A DNA stretch of 64,000 nucleotides from Acholoe squamosa. Its lineage: Eukaryota > Annelida > Polychaeta > Phyllodocida > Polynoidae. Where the stretch lies: positions 31,873,495 through 31,937,494 of the forward strand of contig OX439048.1 of NCBI GenBank assembly GCA_949317995.1. Reading direction: 5' to 3'. Both the position numbers and the translations under genes were made by a program. Every line of letters begins with the position of its first letter. Positions within the stretch are counted from its first letter, which is position 1. This document shows, piece by piece, positions 11,040 to 22,594 of the stretch. A model generated the notes under the pieces. It was not told where the DNA came from. It searched no databases and worked only from the letters and a program-made list of their open reading frames with translations.

Positions 11040-11320
11040 GACACGAGTAAATTTGGTGAAAATTTGGTTCAGCAGAAATTCTTGTGAAATCTTGTGAATT
11101 TCACGAGTTCTTCACATTTTATTGTCAGATGCATGTAGGCCTACATGTGAAAGTCATGTGAAATTCACATGAAATCGCATGAATTTCATGTGACTGCTGA
11201 ATTTCACGTGAATTGCTGCTCACAAATTCATGTGAATTCATGTGATCAATAACGTGAATAACACCAAATTTTCTTGTGAAATCATGTGAATTTTCACGTG
11301 AATTCACAAGAAATTGTTTC
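11040..11320. repeat. Cluster of CACGTG/CATGTG-centred palindromes
   Basis: TTCACGTGAA, TTCATGTGAA, TTCACATGAA and related motifs recur at least ten times in about 280 bp on both strands. No fixed period is visible. It may be a degenerate simple repeat or an array of E-box-like sites. Confidence 0.5.
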
Positions 11321-11533
11321 TAGGGAATGTATGTGGCTTTCTAAGCCAGCTTCCAGAAAGACCTATAAGTACCGTTACCTATACCCGGTAAGTAAAATTA
11401 TAAAGAGCAAAATTTATTGGTCAGATCTGTCTTTAAAAACATGTTTTCTTTGGTCAAAAGTGCCCCAAAAAGGGTACAGTTTTCTAGGTAAAACACCCCT
11501 AACAAGGGTAAGGGTTGTCGTATAGGTCTAGTG

Positions 11534-11879
11534 GGGGTCTAGATGGGGGGTCCCCATGTCACTTGTCGATTTTAAGAAAAGCCCATATGTCACATGTCAC
11601 TAAATTTGTTATTTTACCTGTCCTTGTCACTTAATTAGTCTTAGCTCCATGTCAAATGTCGATTTTAAAGGCGCTCTGAATCGAGGACCTACGTCCGCCA
11701 ACATTAGCACTGTGGCGGACGTAGCCGATTCAGAGCTCCTTTAAGAAAGGACCATGTGACGTCCCATGTCATTATCTTTTTTTCTCCCTTGTCCTTGTCA
11801 CTAGAGCTCTAGATCTATGTCCCTTGTCGATTTTAAGAAAAGGCCATGTCACACTGTCGATTTTAGGGGTCTAGACCCC
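11534..11879 (-). mobile_element. GTCTAGAC-ended MITE, copy C (inverted), carrying a nested insert
   Basis: Reverse orientation of copies A and B, from GGGGTCTAGATGGGG to GGGTCTAGACCCC, with TCTAG on both sides. It is longer than its relatives because of the 72-bp hairpin at 11669-11740. Confidence 0.65.
11669..11740. mobile_element. 72-bp foldback insert flanked by TTAA
   Basis: The insert lies between TTAA at 11665-11668 and TTAA at 11741-11744. Its arms are AGGCGCTCTGAATCG and the inverse of CGATTCAGAGCTCCT, with a second inner pair CTACGTCCGCCA/TGGCGGACGTAG. Removing the insert plus one TTAA restores the sequence found in sister copies of the host repeat. TTAA target duplications are typical of piggyBac-mobilised elements. 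Confidence 0.75.
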
Positions 11880-14800
11880 TCTAGCCGCACACCTGTGTCA
11901 GAAAATAAGTGAGTGCCCCCTCCCCATAGCCTTGGGTGGGGGGGGGGGGGGGTTAATAGGATTGAAAAGGTTTAGAAGTGCCTGAGAATCACTGAAATTA
12001 GAGAAAACCCTGAAGACTTTCATCCCTACAAGTGCTGGGGAACTCTGCCTCTCTTACTCCTGTGCGGCCCTGTGGGAGATCGAGGAACATGCCGTTGTGA
12101 CGTTGGGTTGCCATGCTGTTGCTATGGGCGGGACTTTGTTGCCAAGCTACACGTCAAGGACACCACGTGCTGATACCATAGACATTGGCCAAATTCTCGC
12201 AAAGTTAACTTTTTCAAACACTTGAAGGAATATCTGAGGGTTCTATTATTGTAGAATAATAGGATTATAACAAAGTAACTGCAAATTAGTGTATTGGCCT
12301 TATGTACGTTAAGATTCAGTTCCACCAATCGGACGTCATTTTAGAAAAATGCACAAACAACTTCATTTTGTAAACGACCCGGTCATTGGCTGAACCAGGA
12401 AACTCATGACGTGACGTCATTTCCGGCATATTCTTTTTCACACTTCTAAATCTACTTTCAAACATTGTCGACAATATAGCACAACACACCACAGAACACA
12501 AAGAGAGGGCAGTTCAAGGGATCGAAAGCCTTTTTTTTTTTTTTTTTAGGTAAGTAAGTACATATTCTTAAATATTAACAGATCCATCTTTTTGGGCAGG
12601 GGAGAAACAAGCAAGAAGAGCCAAAGTTAGGTACATCACATGAAAATTAAGATAAGGAGTTAGAGCTAAACCCCTGTGTCTTAGTTGTGCAGGAGAGTGC
12701 AAGGATTTCAAATCTTTTGGAATCATGTTGATATCTCAATTCGTTCTCACAGAATCGCAGAATTAGTATCTAGAAATCTGACAATTTTGTCCTAAGTATT
12801 CAGGCAATTTGTTGTGACCTTCTGGATCCCAATAATGGGCCAATTAGCCATAATAAATGAAGAAATGAAAGGGAGGTAAGTTAGTAAAATGTCAATTCAA
12901 TTGGAATAAACCACAATATCAGCATGAAATAAAAAGCTATCTGACCCGGATATTTACCTGTACGAAATTTTACCTTGACCTAATTTTCCTGTGACCTATA
13001 TATCTGACCTACATTAGTTCATGACCTAGATTCTGATATGATCAAATATATAGGAACAGACGCTGTAAAATATGAAGAAGTAGACATTCTGATAACCTAA
13101 CCACTGGTATTTGACCCTAACATTAACATCTAATGGGTTTCCTATTGACCTAGTTTCAGGCCACCCTATATGTTTGACCAACATTAGCTCATGACCTAGA
13201 TTTTGATGACACGATCAAATAATTTTTTCCTGTGTGGTAGCAAGTTCACATGGTCAGGAAATCGTAAAAAATCAGTTAATTGCTCCCAAAGTCGGGGAGC
13301 CTGTGAAACAAGTTTATCTTAGCAGGTATTGTAAGTGTCACACCTGTATGATGTACATGTGTCATGCAGTGACGGTTTTAAAACTGCCAAATCACCATTT
13401 CGCACCTTAACACAGGAAAATGTGATTTTTCGAATTTCTTTTGCAGTCACCAGCTGTACTATTCAGTCCACATGCACAAACTAGACCTTATATGAAATGC
13501 CATGAAACATACTATTACTTTCTTTTAGTTTCATTCTACTTTTTCATTTTGGACAACTTGATTTAGATGACCTTTTCAGTCATCCACTTCAGAAATCTAC
13601 AAAAATGTCTAGAAATGGACCAATTTCCCCGAAAATTTTTTATATAGGTAAAATAAGCCATGAAATACCAAGATAATTTCTTATATGTGTTCATTTATTC
13701 TTTGTTCTGCAAGAATATGCCAATTTCAGTGCAGTTTAATTTCCAGTGCAGCAATTTGATGGGTCACAAAAAATGCGTCACAAATGATGGACACTCCCAG
13801 AGGAGTGGTGCAGGCATTGTGTGATGTACCTACCAAAGTTCAACTCACAGTGTCCACATTTTCAATGATTTTGTTGAACTTTCCAACTCGACATTCGCTA
13901 CTGCCAGTACTACAGGGATGTAATTCTTCAAGTTTTATCAGGATTTCCTGATTTCTGAAGATTTTGAATGACATGTATTTTTTCCTTATAAAAGTGCTAA
14001 GGAGGGCTGTTTGAAAAAAAAAAGACTTTTATATCAAGTAAATCTATGGCTTCCTGATTTTTGCCCATGCCTGACTTACATCTTTGACTTTGGCAAAGTG
14101 TCTTTGGTACTAGTACTGGCAGTGGTACTGATGCCGTGATGGGCGCGATATCCTCACTCAGACTATCAAAGGGTACAGTTACGATTGGAACTAGCATTGA
14201 GATGCAAACTGGTCGCTCCGACCCCCACCCCCCTCTTTTCCTGTCTAAGCCTAAGGTTAATCCATACTACCATAGTGTTTTTTTTTTAAATCAACATGGT
14301 GACATGGTCATTTCTTAAAATCGACATGGCCATGGCACATGAGCCTGAGGACCCCCCAAGGCCAAGGGTCCCAGAGTTGCAATAAACAAATACAGGTTTT
14401 TCTTAAAAGAAAAAAGCCTTAGGCTTAGAATCTAGTAAATCTTTTGTGACCGGCCCCCCTCTCAAAATTTGACATGGACACATGGAGTTGATCTAAAATT
14501 ATGCTTGTAAATAGTCTAGTCCACCTTTATCATGTTATGCATTTATCTTTTTTTTTTTCTTTTTTTTTTTTTTATAACACTTAGCCCTTGGGCAGACCTC
14601 CCCCCCTCCCCTGGTCACAAAGTGTAACAAACTTCAGGAACCCCTCCCGCCTATGGTGTTACGTAATATTTGATCGGCCCCTTTCCATCTATAGGGGATG
14701 GATAGGGGGTCACCCATGTCACATGTCGATTTTAAGAAATGCTGCCCCATGTCCCTTGTCACCACTCAGAACCACTCATGTCGAATTTAAAAAAGGATTT

Positions 14801-15567
14801 AGATCTATATCATATCACTAATTTTTCACCTCATGTCACTAAAGCCAATGTCACATGTCGATTTTAAGAAATGGCAAATTTAGAGATCCACAGACCACAC
14901 CCATATAGTATGGCCGGGGAATAGAGAGACAATGTCTCTCTGTCAGCCCGTACTTCAATAGAAATTCTATGCTCTGTCTACTGAACAGAAATTCCAACCA
15001 TGGAGAGAAGATATTGTAATGGTATTTGCTTACATAGGGAAATAACAACAAGTCAGCTACCCGAGTACGGGTTGACAAACAGAGACGGCAGTCCCTTCTT
15101 TTCTCAGAATAGCGAACAATAACAGGAAACAGTAAATCATCAAGTAGTCATCCATTAATCATCGATTGGTCATCAATTAGTCGTCTAGGAACGAAACCCC
15201 AACGTCTTTCCTATAGCCGTGGCTCTACGAGGTAGGCTGGTCTGACCCGTGCCAGTTGGAGCCTAAGTCACGACCGAGGGGCCGACACCCCGCGGTCCTG
15301 TTATATAGTGACCGCTACAATATTTAGTCGGGGGGGGGGGGGTTGTTAGGCTATACAGGGGGTGGGGGGTGCATTTTGAATAGTTAAAAAATATAAAGAT
15401 CCTTGGTGCAATGCGTCATATTCCACTCACATATCCAGGTAGACTGCAGAATCTGCGATGTAGGGTTAGCATTAGGGTACTGCAGTCGTCCACAATAAGG
15501 TCTTATCTAGCTTAGAATGTGATAGTGCAGGATGCTGTGTAATTCCATAGGATTTTTTTGTTAAAAT
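11880..15567. other. Noncoding DNA with repeat fragments
   Basis: Contains poly-G tracts (11938-11953, 15330-15343), a T tract (12531-12548) and a T-rich tract (14550-14573). A solo 'GACTTTCATCCCTAC' hAT-like end lies near 12020. Partial GTCTAGAC-family repeats are at 14290-14350 (plus) and 14690-14880 (minus). No exon or RNA gene was recognised. Confidence 0.4.
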
Positions 15568-16399
15568 CAGGGCTTTTGACAGGGCTGCGCAGTGTGTAAT
15601 ACACGCATTTAATGCTTAAATGTCGCATTTTAATGGCTAGAATGGCCATTCATTTACAGAATGGCGCATTGTTACCCTATATATAAAAAAGCATTGGTTC
15701 GTCGCTGGTTCCCATCCCATTGAAATAGGCTTGAATGCTTGCCAGGAACAGATAAACCAAAAGAGGCTAGATTATAGTATGTAATTTTTTCAAAGTTAAC
15801 TCGATTTTTCTTTAGAATATCAAGAATTTTAATATTTTGAGGTACACCTATTCAATAAAACTTCTTCTTATCAAATAAATCATAGGATTCAGAAGCAAAT
15901 AAAAACAAACAGCATTTACACAATGCCACTAAATCATCATAGTTTTTTTTTTTTTCAATTTCCGCTATTTTGGATATCGATTTGAAGAGATCAGGGCCCG
16001 CTCTGGTGTAAATAATGGATGAAACTGTAAATCAATTATAAATCCGGATTACCCATACTAAGGCCTTTAATTTGATAGGTCATACATTAAAATGAGACTA
16101 TTAGTTCCAGAGAATTTACAGATAAAGTAACCTCCGAGAGAATCTGCTGGGAGAGTGCAAAATTGTTTAACGTTGCTATGAGATCGGTTGCTAAGATAAG
16201 CGCTGCTACGATAAGAGCTTCTGGAGTAAGACACAAGGGGGCAGCATGCAAGTACATGTATTTGATTTTGTCTACGGGGGGGGGGTAGGACCATACCATT
16301 ATCAAAGCCTTTGTCCCCACTATCTAGTGGCGAAGCCACTAGTATTTGCTAAAAAGTGTGCAATTGGCGCATTGCAAAAAATCCTGTCAAAAAGCCCTG
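15568..16399. mobile_element. hAT-like nonautonomous element (CAGGGCTTTTGACAGG ends)
   Basis: 832 bp between CAGGGCTTTTGACAGG and CCTGTCAAAAAGCCCTG. Both ends carry the motif TGGCGCATT on their inner side. The 8-bp flanks (GTTAAAAT and AAAAAAAT) are a weak target-duplication match. A shorter relative with the same ends is at 39992-40602. No transposase frame. Confidence 0.65.
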
Positions 16400-17400
16400 A
16401 AAAAAATGATATTTTTTGCAGATTTGGAAAGCTTATGGGCATAAAAAATAGAAAATTTTAGGGTCCAAATTTATCGGGCCCCCAAACCCCCATGTCCAGA
16501 AAATGGTCGCCACTGAATTGACTTGGACTCATATCTCAGGAGGATATTGGCTGATTTTGATGATCTTAAGATCTGGATGGGGGTTTTTGAGGATGCTGAT
16601 TCATATTATGATGGTATCAGGCCAGTTCAGGGTAATCTACAAGGTCATTTGAGGAAGGTAAAGGTCATAATTACTATACAAAGTCTTGTACGAGGAAAAC
16701 ATTGCCTGTTTCTGCTGACCTTCATGTTTGCAAGGGGTTTTTTGAGGATGCTGATTCGGAAAATAAGTGTTTCAGACTTATTGGAGGTATTGTATAAGGT
16801 CATTTGATCAAGGTCAAGGTCATTTGATCTAGTTCAAGGTCATGATTACAATACATAGTCTTGTTTGAGGAGACATTGTCTAATTCTGCTGATCTTTATG
16901 TTTGAAAAGTGGTTTTTGAGGATGCTCATTCAGAAAATAAGTGTTTTTGACTGATTGGAGGTAGTGCACAAGGCTATTCAATCAAGGTCAAAATCATTTG
17001 ATCAAAGTCAAGGTCATGAATACAAAACCTAGTCTTGTTTGAGAAGGACATTGCCTGAATGTGATGATCTGTACATCTTGAGGATGCTGATTCATATCAT
17101 GAGACTTTCAGAGTTTTTGGGATGCTAGTTAAAGAAATGTGGGTATAAGGCCAATCAGAGGCAATGTGCAAGGTTATTTATTCAAGGTCAAGGTTGCAAC
17201 TGCAATATAAACTCACATATATCAGGCGAATATTATTCGGTTTTGGAGTTCTCTAGCTCTAGGTATAGGGGTTTTGGGACACTGGTTCAGAAAAATAAGG
17301 TTTCAGGCTGATAGCAGGTAATGAACAGAACAATTTGTTCAAGGCCAAGGTCATATTTGCGATAGAGACCAGCGATCGACACTAATTTTCAAGCCATTTG
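16400..17400 (+). repeat. Diverged tandem repeat, partly mirrored at 23400-24140
   Basis: Phrases such as GAGGATGCTGATTCA, TCAAGGTCAAGGTCAT and GTCTTGTTTGAGG recur several times at roughly 150-200 bp spacing. The same phrases appear in inverse orientation at 23400-23730. The flanking GCAGATTTGGAAAGCTTATGGGC segment also recurs inverted near 24090-24115. Confidence 0.55.
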
Positions 17401-20400
17401 CCACCATGGTTCAACTCTATGGGTGCAGACCTAGAATTGCAGGCCTATTCATTTAAAACTGTTTTGGAATAGAACTGTGAGGGATAGCCATTTCATACTA
17501 TTATGGATGAAGGTTTAGAAGACTATGATTACTGTAATTCCCATATATAAGGCACAGCTTATATGCGAGGCTAACCTCTAATGTGCTTTATAGTATAAGA
17601 CTCGAGTATTATTGCATAGAATAGCCAGGGCCACGCCCTGCGCCATAGGTGCATTAATCCCGAAAATGGCGCATTAAACTGCGCCCATTGGCGCACAACC
17701 TTCCCCCAGATACAGGGCTATCAAAAACTGAAAGAATTTTGTAAATATTCCTACTGGAACCAGAGATATTGAACAAGACATCCTACGATTTTTTTAGGCA
17801 CTTTTTAAAGGAAACCAGTGGGCATACCAGATTAATAAAAGGCGACAAACTTAGGGTTTCTTGTGTCTTGGGGTGAGCATATGGGCAGCTGGTGTCCATA
17901 TGCGCGGGCCCGGGCATACATGCTTGCCTTTTGCCATGGGATTCCCCCCTCAGTGAACCACGTCTGAGTGATCAAAGGCAGTGGTTTTTCTGGCCCTGTC
18001 TATGGGACCAGGCAAATAAAAGAACACTTGCTATCCTTCGAAAAGAGTAGGGGAATGAAGCCCTGGTAGCGTTTTTTTCCCCTCACCTCTCCTCATAGAT
18101 GCGGCCATTCATCTCATAGATTCGGTCACTGCTGTGTTGGGCAAGCAGCATATAAATACCTGTCTAGCTGTTTGGACAAGCAGCTTTTAAAAACCTGTCC
18201 AAAAAGAAAAGAAAGGACTTGATGTCCGCGAACCACAGAAATGTCTGCTAACTTTTAAGTACTATTAGTGGACATAAAATCAACCAAATCAAACCAAACC
18301 AAACTCCTAATACTGAAGCCCCTACAATTTGGCTTGTGTCAGGATACTTGATACCAAAATGGTGATAATCGTATTAAAATAAGTTGAATAGCTTTGACAC
18401 TTCTAAATGATCCAAGCTGGTTCCAACCACTGCAAGTACAGTGGTCAAAGTTTCTATATTTCAATGCAAACGACTTTCAATAGCCACCACAGTACTGTAT
18501 ATGGTATTTAAAACACTATACCGGTTATTTCCAATTTAAGACGGGCCCTTTATTCTGGGTTCTGAAGTTTTCCACTATTTATCAATTTTATGGCCCATTA
18601 TATCTTTAAATGGCGCATTATTCTCCCAAGAAGTGCGCCATTGGCTCATTGCAAAAAATCCTGGCAATATCTCTGAATAGCAGGGATTTTGATAGGAATT
18701 TTTCCAATGAGGCAATGGTGCATTCATGGCCAAAACAATGCGCCATTTTGGAGACCAATGGGCCAATATGTACACTTCAGCCAAAATGCTATGGCAGTGA
18801 ATGGGGTATGATTGATTGTTTCTTCGTTTTTTTTGTTGGTAGTTTTATTATACTCTATTCAACATAATAAGTGTACAGAACAACCACAAGATATATATAA
18901 CATGTATTTCAAGTTAAGAGTTTTTGTCATTTCTAAACTTTGACCAAAAAGAGGGGTTTGTGTAGGCCTACTTTTTAGGAGATGATATTTCAATTATACA
19001 AAGGTTCCTTTTAATCTCTTCTTTCCTTGTATATAACCCATTAGTTCATTGGAGACTCAGATCTTAGGGCACCAATCTTACATAGAGGCAACAGTCATTT
19101 TGAGGGTCTAGTGGGGACTTCCATAAGTGTTATGAGTAGGTCTTATTGTTTTTTCTTTACAACTGTATTAGATCTACCTCCTGCATAATTACAACCATTA
19201 CAATTTCATATGAGAATTTAAGATTTTAGGCCTTTTTAAAGTGTCTCTCTATGCCATCCCTAGTATGAAACATTATGTTGTCTATTTATAAATGTATCCA
19301 ATAATGGTTTATCATTGGTACTACTTGAATTTACATTACAACTTTGAGCAATTAATGAAACTAATTTTATCATAGTTGTCCTTTGGAATTACAAATGGCA
19401 TTTGGATAAAAGACATGAAAAAGAACCCCTCCACTCCATTGACAATGTGCTCAATTGAGTTTTCAATGACCCACCATCAGAAACTATCTAGTCTTTAGGA
19501 GTGCCCTGGGAATTACTCCCCCCCACCCAACAAAGAATAGATATATAGAAAAAAACAAAAAAAAACGTTTATTTGCTGATGAGTCATGTTAGACCAATAA
19601 GAATCAAAGTGAGATGCACCTAGCTGTTTCCGTTATGCTCTTAGGTTTCCAACGGTATATAACACTACTATATGTCCTATACATCTCAGCTGGAATTGAA
19701 ATTTTGAAAAACATTTTGAGACCATGCCCATGATGCCAATGGCGCATTTTATGGAGTATTTAATGTGCTATTTCTGTTTTATATGCGCGTTGCGCGGCCC
19801 TTTCAAAATCCCTGGAATAGTACTAAAGTCACCAAAATTTGACCCCCACAATGCACCTTCTAGGAAATGGCCCAGTTGGAAGAGCACCTTACATGTGAAG
19901 TACTGTATGGTATTATTGAGACCATGATGGAAGATTCCTAATTACGATTTGCAAAAATGAGTGGGATTCAGCAAAATGTCATACACTGTAAAAAGTATTT
20001 TGCTCAAATCTCGCCCCTAGTCTACCAGACTGCAGATGAAGCAAATGCATATTCTGTTATAAAGGAGTAAAGCACATATTAGGAAAGGTGTAGGATTTGC
20101 CTCACATGCATTTATACATGCAAAGTTACTAAAGAGAAAATGGGGAATCCCAGTGGCACTTGTGGGAGGCAGTGCCTCAGGCATAGGGGAGCCTTCAATG
20201 CTCTCTGACACTAGTTAATAAGCTATTATTGCATTGATATTCTAGGACGAGGTGAGGTTTGATGGAAATATTTCCAGCTAACCTCACCGAGGTTACTTTA
20301 TAACCCCTGAATTAATCCAGGAGAAGACATTTTCTAAATGCATGTGATCTGCTTGCTTTGCCAACCTGCCGTGGCCATGTTGTGACTCTGTCCGACATAC

Positions 20401-20802
20401 CTCCACCTTTACACACATTTTTCGGGTAGAATCCAATGATGTCAAGTCCTGTACTTCTAACACCAACAAATATACGATCTCTAGTTGGTGTTCGCCTACA
20501 TTTTGTCTCCATTTTCTTCGAAATAAATGAGATTCCAATGATTTTACATAGCAATCCAACGCACATGGCCATTTCGTCTTGTAACCTGACATACTTTCGG
20601 CTGAAGAACTAGGTCAAATACACGTCGAACAAGGAATGGCCGGATGGGGCTGGTGCCGACACATATCGCTATGGAAAATCAATGGATTCTTATTTATTTT
20701 GAACAATATGGAGAAATTAGGCATGGCATGTTCATATAGGATATCTAAGGATGTTTCCCTGTTAATAACTCCACCTGGCACCATTAGATTCTATGCTAAT
20801 GA
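17401..20802. other. Noncoding DNA with GGCGCATT-type repeat fragments
   Basis: Pieces of the CAGGGC/GGCGCATT hAT-like family recur at 17629-17705, 18595-18745 and 19733-19816 without a complete TIR pair that I could pin down. The rest is AT-rich and unique as far as can be seen. Confidence 0.4.
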
Positions 20803-21036
20803 AGGGGACCAGAAATCCCTGTACCTGGTAGATTGACCCTCAGGGGCCAGTTACCTGTTCTACCATAGGCAGGAACAGAGGGCATCTTGATCCCATAGAG
20901 TTCAATGTTAACCAAAACGAGGCTAGCAGGGCTTAATCCTGGGATAATGCCCTGAGGATAATGCCCTCTCAGACCAATGATGTTATACTAACGATAATTC
21001 AAGTTAATATACTCAAAATAACCTATGGTAGAACCG

Positions 21037-21180
21037 AAATTGAGCCTGGTATGTCAGGCATTATCCCACAATCATGCCCAGCCCTTGGGCATGGCCAGGG
21101 GCTGCTGCGCAGCCTGACCTGGCCATGCCCTCGGGCTGGGCATGATTGTGGGATAATGCCCTCCACACCAGGCTCAATTT
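21037..21180. mobile_element. 144-bp near-perfect foldback
   Basis: The arms begin AAATTGAGCCTGG and end with its inverse, CCAGGCTCAATTT. Pairing continues through GCATTATCCCACAATCATG and GGGCATGGCCAGG to a short GC-rich loop. It is inserted in the first tRNA-like unit and absent from the second. Confidence 0.75.
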
Positions 21181-21254
21181 CTTAGGTAATCACTGCTTCC
21201 CTAGTGTGTATCATACCGATCCAGGTGTAGTTGGAAGGTGGAATTATCAGGCAA

Positions 21255-21326
21255 GGGATCGTGGTGTAATGGTTAGCATGCTGGAATGTCATGCCAGAGA
21301 TCCGGGTTCGAGTCTTGGTGATCCTA
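21255..21326 (+). tRNA. tRNA-Asp(GTC)-like gene, copy 1
   Basis: A 72-nt cloverleaf can be drawn. The acceptor GGGATCG pairs with TGATCCT using two wobbles, with discriminator A. The D arm contains AATGGTTA and the anticodon stem CTGGA/GCCAG has one mismatch. Loop ATGTCAT gives anticodon GTC. The T arm CCGGG-TTCGAGT-CTTGG pairs using G-T wobbles. TTTT follows within about 10 bases, as for Pol III termination. The sequence differs from ordinary animal tRNA-Asp, so it may be a decayed gene or a SINE head. Confidence 0.45.
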
Positions 21327-21578
21327 GATATTTTCACCGTCCTCTACACTGGTAGGATCACCGAGCCGGTCCTCGCGCGACTTAATAGGGGGATCGGATG
21401 AACTCGGTGCCTGGGCCGGTATGATACAGATACGCTTCGACCCTGACAGTACGCTGTACTGGTAGGTCAACAAGGAATCAGGAGTGCCTCAACACTGCTT
21501 GATAAAGCTCAACCGATCTCATTGGGAGGAATGCTTGATGCTGGTTGGCCATGGTTGAAGCTGGTTGGGAGGAGTGTA

Positions 21579-21800
21579 GGGGACCACAAATCCCTGTACC
21601 TGGTAGATTGACCCTCAGGGGCCAGTTACCTGGTAATCACTGCTTCCCTAGTGTGTATCATACCGATCCAGGTGTATTCGGAAGGTGGAAATATCAGGCA
21701 AGGGATCGTGGTGTAATGGTTAGCATGCTGGAATGTCATGCCAGAGATCCAGGTTCGAGTCCCAGTGATCCTAGATATTTTCACCGTCCTCTACACTAAC
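21579..21800 (+). repeat. Duplicated tRNA-Asp-like unit, copy 2
   Basis: The same 5' flank, tRNA-like gene and 3' flank (GATATTTTCACCGTCCTCTAC) as copy 1, uninterrupted. The shared flanks show duplication of a unit of about 220 bp, larger than the tRNA itself. Confidence 0.65.
21702..21773 (+). tRNA. tRNA-Asp(GTC)-like gene, copy 2 (probably pseudogene)
   Basis: Identical to copy 1 up to the T arm, which here reads CCAGG-TTCGAGT-CCCAG with two non-pairing positions. The differences from copy 1 are all C/T or G/A changes, as expected from decay at CpG sites. TTTT follows. Confidence 0.4.
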
Positions 21801-21870
21801 AAGGTGTGTAAACTTCAGGTGTGTCGGAAAACTTTTTCAAATCCTTCATGTACATTAGTTTCTAGTACCC

Positions 21871-21940
21871 GTCGGCTTGGTATAGTGGACAGCGGGCTTG
21901 TCTCCTGCCACAGCGGCCGGGGATCGATTCCCCATAGAAC
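21871..21940 (+). other. tRNA-like fragment
   Basis: Carries A-box-like TGGTATAGTGGACAGCGG, a loop with TTGTCTC and a perfect T-arm core GGGG-ATCGATT-CCCC. The acceptor ends do not pair. Likely a tRNA pseudogene or SINE head. Confidence 0.35.
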
Positions 21941-22455
21941 CCTGAACGGTTTTAACTGGAAATGTATGGCGAGGGTGACTTTGTATCCTTCTCCAATTTA
22001 TTAACATGTCCAGGTTCAAACCAAAGATGTCTTAGTAAAATAAATGAAGTCTCAGAGTGCGGTTAAACCCCGATAACGGAACGGGGTTATGACCAAAAAG
22101 GAACGCTGTGGGGCCTGAATCGTGAGATAATATAATTTAAAGACAAATGTTCCCGATGCCTTCCAAACCATAGGTCCCTAAACATGTCAGATAAACCTTT
22201 GAGTCTACTGCAGTCTATCCACTTCACTCCACAATAACAATCTTTATACTAACTATGTGTACTAGAGATAGTTGCTCCTCCACAAATGACAAATTCAACT
22301 CTTCCACAACTGCTTGTCAACTTTTTAAGGGGTGCATATAACAATCACAATTCACACAATAGCAGGTGTGACAATTATATATGTCATATTATGCCAGCTG
22401 GTGTTCTTTTAATCACTATGCACACACCAGGTCCAACCAGTCTGCTGATAAATAG

Positions 22456-22594
22456 ATAGAACTAAACGACCGTGGTGTACGAGGTGGTCGATCCACCACG
22501 AGGGAGTTGTCTCCCCCGAGGGCGTTAGCCCTCGGGGGAGACAACTCCCGAGGGTGGATCAGCCACCGAGGGCACCAGGGGAGTTTAGTTCTAT
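22456..22594. mobile_element. 139-bp foldback element with 21-bp perfect core hairpin
   Basis: Perfect 12-bp outer ends ATAGAACTAAAC/GTTTAGTTCTAT. The middle arms contain GGTGG..GATCCACC and are imperfect. The centre is a perfect 21-bp stem at 22503-22523 and 22528-22548 around a GTTA loop. GC-rich inside, AT-rich outside, noncoding. Confidence 0.8.

Larger units (their letters stand above)
20803..21575 (+). repeat. Duplicated tRNA-Asp-like unit, copy 1
   Basis: GGGGACCAGAAATCCCTGTA followed by ACCTGGTAGATTGACCCTCA recurs at 21579. Copy 1 is split by about 320 bp that includes the foldback at 21037-21180, then resumes at GTAATCACTGCTTCCC and runs through a tRNA-like gene. Copy 2 has no such insertion. 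Confidence 0.6.

Noticed and set aside
20293-20592. Overlapping minus-strand frames of 99 and 86 residues with an internal GTATGT donor-like site, considered as a first coding exon.
   Set aside because: Neither frame has a recognisable domain and both frames are equally open. No partner exon was found. A transcript would be needed.
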